Of a stretch of 64,000 nt of DNA, positions 43,566 to 51,703 are shown piece by piece (the stretch's first letter is position 1; every line of letters starts with the position of its first letter). The position numbers were made by a program, and so were the translations under genes. Source of the stretch: an uncultured Lachnobacterium sp. (GTDB lineage Bacteria; Bacillota; Clostridia; Lachnospirales; Lachnospiraceae); assembly GCA_900546625.1 (NCBI GenBank), contig URDU01000010.1, forward strand, positions 38,973 to 102,972. Reading direction: 5' to 3'. A model generated the notes under the pieces. That model was not told the origin of the DNA and searched no databases. It saw nothing but the letters and a program-made list of their open reading frames with translations.

Positions 43566-44930
43566 ATGAAAATGGAAAAAGACAACACTTTTACTCAGGG
43601 CAAAATCTTAAATCCACTGATTATGTTTGCGCTGCCTGTTCTGCTGGCGCTTTTTCTGCAGGCTATGTATGGAGCAGTGGATCTTCTAATTGTCGGAAAA
43701 TTCGCTTCATCTGCGGATGTTTCGGCAGTTTCCACAGGATCACAAATTATGATGACGCTGACCAATCTCGTCAGCAGCTTTTCTATGGGAACTACTGTTC
43801 TTCTCGGACAGCAGATTGGATGCAAAGAACGTAAACAGGGTGGGCTTACTGTTGGCACTGCAATTGTGATGTTTTCGGTGATTGCATGTATCTTGACCGT
43901 CATACTGGTCATCTTTGCACCACAATTAAGTGGTATTATGAATGCTCCTGAAGAAGCCTTCGACAAAACGGTAGCCTATGTGCAAATCTGCGGTGGAGGT
44001 ATGCTGGTGATTGTGGCATACAATCTGATCGGATGCATTTTCAGAGGAATCGGTGACTCCAGAACCCCTCTTTTTACAGTAGCCATTGCCTGTGTCTGTA
44101 ATATTGCAGGCGATTTGATTCTTTGTGCCGGATTTAAAATGGGAACAACAGGTGCCGCTTTTGCAACCGTATCGGCTCAGGTGATTAGCGTAATTGTTTC
44201 ATTTGTAGTAATTCGAAAAAAGGAGCTGCCTTTTGAGATGAAGAAAACTGATATCAGAATTCACAAACAGACTTTGAAAAAAATGGTCGGTCTTGGTGCA
44301 CCTATAGCATTGCAGGATCTTCTTGTGAGCATTTCATTTCTGATTATTCTGGCAATCGTAAATTCCATAGGTGTAACTGCCTCTGCCGGTGTGGGCGTTG
44401 CTGAAAAGGTATGTGCGTTTATTATGCTGATTTCATCGGCTTTTATGCAGTCTATTTCTGTTTTTGTCGCGCAAAATTACGGAGCCGGCTGTATGGATCG
44501 TGCAAAAAAAGCACTGCATTATGGTGTTGCAGTTTCCTTTGTAATTGGTGTGGGAATGTTTTTCCTGTCATTTTTCCACGGAAACGTACTGGCAGGCATT
44601 TTCTCTAACGATGCAATGGTTATCGAAGCTGCCGCAGACTATCTGAAAGCCTATGCAATCGACTGTCTGTTTACCGCAATTTTCTTCTGTTATGTCGGAT
44701 TCTATAATGGAATCGGCATGACCAGATTTGTAATGCTCCAAGGAATCATCGGTGCCTTCTGTGTAAGGATTCCGGTGGCATGGCTTATAAGCCGCAGGAC
44801 AGGAGCAACACTGTTTGACATTGGACTGGCAACACCGTTTTCGTCTGTGCTGCAGCTTGTGCTGTGTCTTGGATGTATGATGTATCTGAAAACGAGAAAG
44901 CGAGTTATTTCACCAGCATCTCATAAGTAA
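43566..44930 (+). CDS. MATE family multidrug/cation efflux protein
   Basis: 454 residues with twelve predicted membrane helices, in two homologous halves. N-terminal LNPLIMFALPVLLALFLQAM, then MYGAVDLLIVGKFASSADVS, SFSMGTTVLLGQQIG and CIFRGIGDSRTPLFTVAIAC are typical of the DinF/NorM group. It exports cationic drugs in exchange for sodium or protons. AAAGGA lies 9 nt before the ATG. It is one of few plus-strand genes and its end overlaps the converging MutS-like gene by 26 bp. Regulation is probably by the attenuator just upstream. Confidence 0.93.
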   Translation: MKMEKDNTFTQGKILNPLIMFALPVLLALFLQAMYGAVDLLIVGKFASSADVSAVSTGSQIMMTLTNLVSSFSMGTTVLLGQQIGCKERKQGGLTVGTAIVMFSVIACILTVILVIFAPQLSGIMNAPEEAFDKTVAYVQICGGGMLVIVAYNLIGCIFRGIGDSRTPLFTVAIACVCNIAGDLILCAGFKMGTTGAAFATVSAQVISVIVSFVVIRKKELPFEMKKTDIRIHKQTLKKMVGLGAPIALQDLLVSISFLIILAIVNSIGVTASAGVGVAEKVCAFIMLISSAFMQSISVFVAQNYGAGCMDRAKKALHYGVAVSFVIGVGMFFLSFFHGNVLAGIFSNDAMVIEAAADYLKAYAIDCLFTAIFFCYVGFYNGIGMTRFVMLQGIIGAFCVRIPVAWLISRRTGATLFDIGLATPFSSVLQLVLCLGCMMYLKTRKRVISPASHK

Positions 44931-46635
44931 CACCGTACTTCTGCGCAATCTCACTTGCATAGGATTTTCCCTCCGGAGGCGCCACTTCAATCTGATAGGA
45001 GCGCTCTGTCCCCTTCATGTGCACGATCATGGAAAAGGCTTTTCCCTCTGTGTGCTCTGCATTCTGCTGCTCTTCATTCATTTCATCCACATCAAATGCC
45101 AGCTTATGCATATGTGTATTATAAATGGTCCGCATTCCCTTATGTAAAATTGCCCTGACACTGTCCTTTGCAATGTAGTATCCCTCTTCAAACGAAGTGG
45201 TAGAAAAGGATTCATTCATCAAAAGCAGACTCCTGCTGTCAGCCTCCTCATAGATTGCCTTAAATCGCTTACATTCTTCCCCAAGTCTTCCTAAATCCAA
45301 TGTCTTGTCCTCATCTGCCGGGAAATGGGTGTAAATACCGGTAACAGGGGAAAATGTAAATGCTTTTCCCGGAATATAGATGCCTCCCTGCGCCAACACA
45401 AACAACTGTCCAATAGCCTGTGTAATCGTCGTCTTGCCACCTCGGTTAGCACCTGTTAAGATATACACTCTCCGATCCCTGTCAAAATCCATGTCATTTG
45501 GTACAATGTTCCCGGACTCCTCTGTCTCAAAAACAGCAAGCTTTAAATTGTAGATTCCACGCGCCTGCATCATGTACGGATCAGATGCATTTTCTCCCTC
45601 TTTATATACAGAAGCTTTTGCGAAGCTAAAGCCCTGTTCCTGCAATTTTTGGATGTACTCGGCCCATTTGATATAGTAGAGCAGCTCCGGAATCAAGTCT
45701 GTCATGTCGGTAATGGTAATGGAAACATATTTGTTCAATACTTCCCTGACTCTTTTCACCATATGTGAAATCATATGATTGACGATTCGGTCTGTATAAC
45801 GCGTCACATCCTTTGCCTGATCTTCCTCGGGAAGCTTCACAATGCCACCCCGGCTTTCCGACCGCATAACGGCTGTATCCATCAGTTTCTGCATCGGAGT
45901 ATTGCTCACCGCATCTGCATTCACATCAAATGGCTGAACTTTGAAATTCTTTTTCCATATGGTATCCTCATTGATCCGATCCTTTGATGCAATATGGTCA
46001 TAAAAATTTCCCAGGATTCCGGACTTGGTAAAATATTTGCTGTTTACAGATATCAGACCGATTCCGTCCGCTTCAAAGCGGTCATTTAAGTTAATACCTA
46101 CCGTAATGCTCTTAAGCTGTGAAGTGTCCATTTTCAGTTCTGCGATATCTTTTTTCAGTTCTGCAAATCCGTTGTCCGCATAAATTTTCTCCACATAGGC
46201 TTTTAAGCCAAGAAAGCCTGCGGAATGAATGTCCGAAGCTGCCAGACAGGTGTGAAGCGCATCCACGCACTTGATATAATCATTAAGCTCGTCCAGCCTA
46301 TGCAAAAGATCCCAGATGCCGGCACTCTCATCATATTCCCGGTTAAAGCTGCCATAATCTCTCAGAAAGCTGATGCGCTCAAGTATTTCCATAAGGTCAT
46401 CACGCATTTTCTTCTGCCTGAAAACATCCTCGAAAATATCACAGCGGTACTGTGTCACCGCCGGATCTGCATACATACGCGCCATCACGTTTTGGATGTA
46501 GTTCTGCTCATGCTCCTTTGCTGACAGCTTTTTGCAGATTTGATCCATTCCCAGATCATGCATAGTCACATTACTTAGGGTCCGGTATTGTGCATTTGTA
46601 TCCGGGTATAATAAACTGTATTTTTTCTGGCTCAT
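44905..46635 (-). CDS. MutS-family ATPase without mismatch-recognition domain
   Basis: 576 residues. The C-terminal ATPase domain of MutS proteins is clear: Walker A LTGANRGGKTTITQAIGQLF, then GEECKRFKAIYEEADSRSLL and LLMNESFSTTSFEEGYYIAK. Walker B reads LLLMNE, with Asn where Asp is usual. The N-terminal part is a helical core/lever region (MutS domain III-like) and no domain I or connector is present, so it is not MutS1 or the Smr-bearing MutS2. Related stand-alone MutS ATPases occur in many Firmicutes with unknown role. GAGAGGACAAGCTT precedes the ATG. Confidence 0.85.
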   Translation of the reverse strand: MSQKKYSLLYPDTNAQYRTLSNVTMHDLGMDQICKKLSAKEHEQNYIQNVMARMYADPAVTQYRCDIFEDVFRQKKMRDDLMEILERISFLRDYGSFNREYDESAGIWDLLHRLDELNDYIKCVDALHTCLAASDIHSAGFLGLKAYVEKIYADNGFAELKKDIAELKMDTSQLKSITVGINLNDRFEADGIGLISVNSKYFTKSGILGNFYDHIASKDRINEDTIWKKNFKVQPFDVNADAVSNTPMQKLMDTAVMRSESRGGIVKLPEEDQAKDVTRYTDRIVNHMISHMVKRVREVLNKYVSITITDMTDLIPELLYYIKWAEYIQKLQEQGFSFAKASVYKEGENASDPYMMQARGIYNLKLAVFETEESGNIVPNDMDFDRDRRVYILTGANRGGKTTITQAIGQLFVLAQGGIYIPGKAFTFSPVTGIYTHFPADEDKTLDLGRLGEECKRFKAIYEEADSRSLLLMNESFSTTSFEEGYYIAKDSVRAILHKGMRTIYNTHMHKLAFDVDEMNEEQQNAEHTEGKAFSMIVHMKGTERSYQIEVAPPEGKSYASEIAQKYGVTYEMLVK

Positions 46636-46721
46636 AAGCTTGTCCTCTCTTTCTTATCTAATATGCAATCTTGAACGAAATCCGTATAATTTGTCTTAAT
46701 CCCTTTTAACGTGGAAGATGG

Positions 46722-46884
46722 TGACGGATGCGAGACCTTGGACCATGGAACTCCTGCCACACAACCACCCGAGCCCAGCGGAAGATGGGGCGCAAGACAT
46801 CCGGGGGACGTCTGCCCTGCAACGACCGAAGCGGAGCGGAGACCTTGGACCCATGGGGACAAGTCCCGCTTCCGCTTCTAAAAC
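46722..46884 (-). repeat. GC-rich repeat downstream of tRNA-Leu(AAG), copy 2
   Basis: Strongly similar to 38640-38800, sharing GGGGGACGTCTG, CAACGACCGAAGCGGAGCGG and GACCCATGGGGACAAG in the same order and orientation. It lies between the MutS-like gene start and the tRNA terminator. The coding frames through it are not credible. Confidence 0.75.
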
Positions 46885-46885
46885 C

Positions 46886-46919
46886 AAAAAGGGCTAAGCC
46901 CTAAGGCTTAACCCTTTTT
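46886..46919 (-). terminator. Terminator of tRNA-Leu(AAG) copy 2
   Basis: Same stem as at 38802-38835, 10 bp beyond the tRNA. Confidence 0.8.
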
Positions 46920-46929
46920 AATTTTATAA

Positions 46930-47014
46930 TGCGGAAGATGGGACTTGAACCCACACGATTGCAATAATCACAAGATCCTTAGTCTTGCTCGTCTGCCAGT
47001 TCCGACACTTCCGC
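46930..47014 (-). tRNA. tRNA-Leu (anticodon AAG), copy 2
   Basis: Identical in sequence to the tRNA at 38846-38930: acceptor GCGGAAG, anticodon loop CTAAGGA, long variable arm, discriminator A and no encoded CCA. It has its own, stronger promoter. Confidence 0.96.
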
Positions 47015-47055
47015 AAATATTTGATTTTCTGTCGCTTGTCTCACGCGACTTTGAT

Positions 47056-47084
47056 ATAATATCAAATCAAATCAAATATGTCAA
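47056..47084 (-). promoter_or_regulatory. Promoter of tRNA-Leu(AAG) copy 2
   Basis: On the minus strand -35 TTGACA (47079-47084), 17 bp, -10 TATTAT (47056-47061). The spacer is made of short ATTTG repeats. It is nearer to consensus than the copy 1 promoter. Confidence 0.7.
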
Positions 47085-47132
47085 CACTTATTTTTATTTT
47101 TGCAAATATTTTTCATTTATCGTGCATTCCAG

Positions 47133-49079
47133 CTAATCCAGCCCATCCTTTATCCTATCCTGTATATTGACCAGACACTGTAAGAGAACAGGATTGAACT
47201 GTCCACACTCTCCATCCATAATCATCTGCATTGCTTTTTCATGTGAAAATGCGCTCTTGTACACACGATTGCTCGTCAGGGCATCATATACATCGGCTAC
47301 AGATACCACCTGTGCCGAGATTGGTATATCGTCTCCCTTCATGCCATCCGGATATCCGTTACCATCATACCTCTCATGATGCCAGCGGCATATCTGCCTG
47401 GCTGTTTTGAGAAGCTTTTCTCCCTTGAAGGCATCCAGGTCATCGAGCATCCTTGCGCCGATCACAGTATGAGTCTTCATCACCTCAAACTCTTCATCGG
47501 TGAGCCTGCCCGGCTTATTTAAGATGGCATCGTCTATGCCGATTTTGCCGATATCGTGAAGGGCTGACGCTGTTGCTATCAGCTCTATATCATCGCCTGT
47601 TATGTCGTACCTGTCCGTTATGCCAACCAGCTCCTTTAAAAGCATATCCGTAAGCTTATTAATATGAATAACATGGCTTCCGCTCTCGCCATTTCTGAAC
47701 TCGACTATATGGCTTAAAATTGAAATCAGGATTTTATTATTGTTCTCACGCCTGTATATCTGGTCGGTCACCATGCGAATCAGCCTGCGCTGCTTGGCAT
47801 AGAGCTTTATTGTATTTACCACACGCTGATAAACCACTTTTACATCAAAGGGCCTGCTTATATAATCTGACACACCCATCTCATAAGCCTTTCTCACATA
47901 GCTCTCTGAATCCTCTCCTGATATCATAATAACAGGGATATCATCAATCCAGTGCTTCTTGTTCATGTAGTCAAGCACCCCGTATCCATCCATGACCGGC
48001 ATCACCATATCAAGAAGTACAATTGATATTCCGGTACCATACTCCTTGAGCTTTTCTATACACTCGACACCATTTGCTGCCTCGAGTATTCTAAAGTCGT
48101 TTCCGAGCATTTCAGACAAAAGCTCACGATTTACTATGGAATCATCCACTATGAGCACCTGCTGTTTTATCTCGTCAAGCTCCTCCGTTGTGACATCCTC
48201 ATCGTTTTCAATTATCACAATATTTTTTCGGTTTTTAGCTATATACATAAGTGAATCCGCGCGCAGCACTGCATCCGTCACAGTCTCGTCTTTACAGAGC
48301 ACACCACCTATGCTGACCTTAAGCTGCAGCTTTGAATACTCAGGAATGACTGTCTTGTTTATCGCATCCTGCATATCCATCAGCTTTTTGCGAAACTCAT
48401 CCTCTGTCACATCGTATATGATGATAAGGAACTCATCACCACCATAACGGATTGCCAGGTCGCTCTTTCTGATACAGCTCTTTATCGTATCAACACAAGC
48501 ACACAACGCCATATCACCTGCTATATGCCCCAGTGAATCGTTGTACAGCTTAAAATCATCAACATCGAGCATGGCGACACCGGCATTTATCTTGCTGTTT
48601 TTGACATTTTCCTCATAGAAACGCCTGTTGTAAACACCTGTCAGCGCATCACTGTAGAGCTTTTCCTTATAGCTTACTATCTTGGATTCAAGCTTTTTGC
48701 GGACCTCTTCATCCTTCAGTGCCCCGCCATCCATACGGTTAACAAGCTCCATTACATAGTTTTTGCCTTCTATATTATAGTACCTTGATATAACCTGATA
48801 TGAATCAGTGCCCGAAAACTCTATCTTGACACGCTGCCTTTTATCTTTTATGGTCTTAGCCGTGATACAATTTGTGCATTGTTTATTTTTCTTCCAGAAT
48901 GAATAGCACGGACACGGGTCAATAGTATCCTGATTATCGCTGTTATTCTCCATGCGTGATATGCGCTCTTCATCTATCAGACGCACTATGTCAAAAATCT
49001 GGCCATAATCGTCCATTTTTTCTTCTATCTGCTTCATTGTATAGCAGCATGTGCTTTTTTCTATATCTTCTTCGTGCAT
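47133..49079 (-). CDS. GGDEF - receiver - HD-GYP c-di-GMP protein
   Basis: 648 residues. A Cys-rich sensory N-terminus (CPCYSFWKKNKQCTNC, about 57-72) is followed by a diguanylate cyclase domain (about 135-290) with RYGGDEF and the RKSD inhibitory I-site just before it. A receiver domain (about 305-425) has acceptor Asp in VLLDMVMPVMDG. The HD-GYP phosphodiesterase domain (about 450-640) has ASALHDIGKIGIDDAIL and RWHHERYDGNGYPDG. It can in principle both make and degrade cyclic di-GMP, with phosphorylation as a switch. AGAAGGTGTAAC precedes ATG; the GGDEF-EAL gene ends 15 bp upstream, so the two form an operon. Confidence 0.93.
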   Translation of the reverse strand: MHEEDIEKSTCCYTMKQIEEKMDDYGQIFDIVRLIDEERISRMENNSDNQDTIDPCPCYSFWKKNKQCTNCITAKTIKDKRQRVKIEFSGTDSYQVISRYYNIEGKNYVMELVNRMDGGALKDEEVRKKLESKIVSYKEKLYSDALTGVYNRRFYEENVKNSKINAGVAMLDVDDFKLYNDSLGHIAGDMALCACVDTIKSCIRKSDLAIRYGGDEFLIIIYDVTEDEFRKKLMDMQDAINKTVIPEYSKLQLKVSIGGVLCKDETVTDAVLRADSLMYIAKNRKNIVIIENDEDVTTEELDEIKQQVLIVDDSIVNRELLSEMLGNDFRILEAANGVECIEKLKEYGTGISIVLLDMVMPVMDGYGVLDYMNKKHWIDDIPVIMISGEDSESYVRKAYEMGVSDYISRPFDVKVVYQRVVNTIKLYAKQRRLIRMVTDQIYRRENNNKILISILSHIVEFRNGESGSHVIHINKLTDMLLKELVGITDRYDITGDDIELIATASALHDIGKIGIDDAILNKPGRLTDEEFEVMKTHTVIGARMLDDLDAFKGEKLLKTARQICRWHHERYDGNGYPDGMKGDDIPISAQVVSVADVYDALTSNRVYKSAFSHEKAMQMIMDGECGQFNPVLLQCLVNIQDRIKDGLD

Positions 49080-49094
49080 GTTACACCTTCTTCG

Positions 49095-51677
49095 TCAGAT
49101 ATATTTCTCCTCGAAGCTTTCTATGCACATCGGCTTGTCGAAGAAATATCCTTGTATGTAATCTATTCCCATCTTCTTAATTATAGCATATTGTCTGTCA
49201 GTCTCAACTCCTTCTACGCAGACATGTACTCCTATTGTATTGGCAAGCTCTGTAACCATCTTGACAAATGCATCAGAAAAATCATCCTCCCCAAGATGCT
49301 CAATGAAGCATTTATCTATTTTAATTATATCAAGAGGCATCTCCCTGATATGGTTTAAAGATGAATATCCCGTACCAAAATCATCCAGCGCAACCTTCAC
49401 CCCCAGCGCCCTTATCTCACTGAGTATCCGCTTCATGCGCACCATGTCATTGATTGCCAGGCTCTCTGTCACCTCAAGACACAGATTTCCCGGGTCTATG
49501 CCCACCTCGTCAATTACAGTTTTTATTTTCTTTACTATGTCATTCTGCAGCAGCTGCACCACGGACAGATTGACATTTACCTTGTAGTCAGGATGTCCCA
49601 TGTCATTCCAATACCTGCAGTGCTTTGCCGCCTCTCTTAGCACGTGCTCCCCGATTGGGTTTATAAGCCCCAGATACTCAGCAAGCGGTATAAAGTCAAC
49701 CGGATTTATAAAGCCCATGGTCGCTGAATTCCATCTGACAAGAGCCTCTGCACCAGCACAGGCATCATCCCCTTTCACGCTTATAATCGGCTGAAAGTAC
49801 ACGGTGAACTCATCGCACTCATTCATTGTGGCTTTTCTCATGTGCTTTTCCAGGTCAAGTCGCTTCGTGCTTGTGCCATCAATACCCTCGTTGTAGAACT
49901 CTATACGGTTTTTTCCTTCTTTTTTAGCATTGAAAAGCGCTATATCAGCTCTTCTTATGACATCCTCCACAGTACTTGCATCTGTCGGGAAAAATGCCAC
50001 GCCTGCACTTATCGTACAGTAATAGTCCTCTCCCTTTAAGAACCACGGTTTGACAAAGATCTGCTGTATATCATTAATGATACTCTCCAGCCTGTCAACC
50101 GAGCTGCCTGCCACTATAATTATGAACTCATCGCCACCCATCCTGTAGCAGTGATTCTCAATCCCCTTCACCTGCATCAGGCTGTGTGATATGGCTTTTA
50201 AAAGCACATCTCCGTACTGATGTCCAAGCCCGTCATTTATGTGCTTGAAATCATCCAGATCTATATAAATCATCGCACCTCTGGTGTCGTTTTTCACTGA
50301 ATCATCTATAAACTTAGCCAGATCCTGCTCACATCTCATCCTGTTATACAGTCCTGTCAGAAAATCATTATTGGCCTGATTCTCAATGCGCTGCTGATAA
50401 CGCTTCTTCTGCGTGATATCGTACAGTGTAACGAGCTGCACCTTGCGCCCATCCACCCACACTATGCCCGTGCGATGAATATCAAACCACTTATCCTCCT
50501 CCGTCACATATACCTCTGTAAAGCTCCGGCTATCTGCGGTATGGGAAAAAATATATTTTTCCAGCTTATTCTGCTCGATAATATTTGAAAGCAGCTGCTT
50601 ACAGTAATTATTCATGTAAAGTATCTCTGACTTTGACATATCGACCACGTAGATGCCGCAGCCTGAGTTCTCCAGTATCGCTTCAAGCGAAGCATAGGAG
50701 CCTGCAAGCGAGTTGGTTGTTATCTTTTTTGTGAGGACACTTTGAATAACGCGCTTCGTATCATTTAAAAACTTCACATCATATTTTCCCCAGCTTCTGC
50801 CATCCGCCTCATCAAAAAAGCATACATACATCTGTGTCCTGTTGTCTATATTTACCGGCTGGAATATGGCAGCCTTCATAGCCTGCTTTTCCATGAAAAG
50901 CCGGAATTTCTCCGGCATCACAGAGTCTGATGATATGATATAAGGCTTTCCTGTGAAAAAAGGCACCTCGGTGATTGATATTGTATCAAACGGCTTTCTG
51001 CCATAACTTACGATTACATCCAGATGCATGCCGTCCACATTTTTGCGGATGATAAAAGCACCGGTAAGCTTTATGGTTGTAACCGCACTCTCCAGCGCTT
51101 TTTGCGCCATATCAGTAAAGCTTCCATCCATCTCAAGCAGCTTTATGACAGAATTGATAGACTCAAGCATATGAAACTGTCTCTTGATTTCCTCATCCGA
51201 CTTCCTGATAAGCGAAAGTGCCTCATTCGCAGCACTCTCATCTCTCATTGTAATCAAAAGCTGTCTTGTCACAGTCTCCAGAAACTCAATTGTCCTGTCA
51301 AAGCGTGCCTCACCGGTGGTGAGTATGCCATCAGGAAGCAATGCCCTCTCATCATCAGACAGCTTCTCATCAATTACTGCAGCTATAATCCAATATATAT
51401 CAGGTGTATTGTCCACTCTTACAATCAGACCATACAGCCTGAGATAATCCTTGTCGAGCGGTTCATCTATGAGATTCTCAACCCTGCAGTCCGACAGTCT
51501 CAAAAGAAGGTTTTCATATTTGTCTTCACCAATAAGGGCAAGCATACTTTTCCACTCTGCCTTACAGTGACACGCTTCTGTCATGACCCCGTCCTTTTTT
51601 GTCAGACACAATAAATATATTCCGTTAGCCAAGCAGAAATAATCCTGTATTTTTTGAAAAATCTTGGAATCCGACAT
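49095..51677 (-). CDS. GAF-PAS-GGDEF-EAL c-di-GMP protein
   Basis: 860 residues, no transmembrane segment. The N-terminal 150 residues are unassigned. A GAF-like domain (about 185-325), a PAS domain (about 330-425, GCGIYVVDMSKSEILYMNN), a GGDEF domain (about 430-590, RMGGDEF, no RxxD I-site in the usual place) and an EAL domain (about 610-855) follow. All EAL catalytic motifs are present: GAEALVRW, NVNLSV, LEVTES, LDDFGTGYSS, IKIDKCF, CVEGVET and QGYFFDKP, so phosphodiesterase activity is likely. GGAGGAAAAT precedes ATG. Cotranscribed with the GGDEF-REC-HD-GYP gene. Confidence 0.93.
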   Translation of the reverse strand: MSDSKIFQKIQDYFCLANGIYLLCLTKKDGVMTEACHCKAEWKSMLALIGEDKYENLLLRLSDCRVENLIDEPLDKDYLRLYGLIVRVDNTPDIYWIIAAVIDEKLSDDERALLPDGILTTGEARFDRTIEFLETVTRQLLITMRDESAANEALSLIRKSDEEIKRQFHMLESINSVIKLLEMDGSFTDMAQKALESAVTTIKLTGAFIIRKNVDGMHLDVIVSYGRKPFDTISITEVPFFTGKPYIISSDSVMPEKFRLFMEKQAMKAAIFQPVNIDNRTQMYVCFFDEADGRSWGKYDVKFLNDTKRVIQSVLTKKITTNSLAGSYASLEAILENSGCGIYVVDMSKSEILYMNNYCKQLLSNIIEQNKLEKYIFSHTADSRSFTEVYVTEEDKWFDIHRTGIVWVDGRKVQLVTLYDITQKKRYQQRIENQANNDFLTGLYNRMRCEQDLAKFIDDSVKNDTRGAMIYIDLDDFKHINDGLGHQYGDVLLKAISHSLMQVKGIENHCYRMGGDEFIIIVAGSSVDRLESIINDIQQIFVKPWFLKGEDYYCTISAGVAFFPTDASTVEDVIRRADIALFNAKKEGKNRIEFYNEGIDGTSTKRLDLEKHMRKATMNECDEFTVYFQPIISVKGDDACAGAEALVRWNSATMGFINPVDFIPLAEYLGLINPIGEHVLREAAKHCRYWNDMGHPDYKVNVNLSVVQLLQNDIVKKIKTVIDEVGIDPGNLCLEVTESLAINDMVRMKRILSEIRALGVKVALDDFGTGYSSLNHIREMPLDIIKIDKCFIEHLGEDDFSDAFVKMVTELANTIGVHVCVEGVETDRQYAIIKKMGIDYIQGYFFDKPMCIESFEEKYI

Positions 51678-51703
51678 ATTTTCCTCCTAAAAACTCACAC
51701 AAA

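Noticed and set aside
43544-43834. 96-residue plus-strand frame overlapping the MATE start
   Set aside because: Out of frame with the clear MATE protein and without any recognisable motif.
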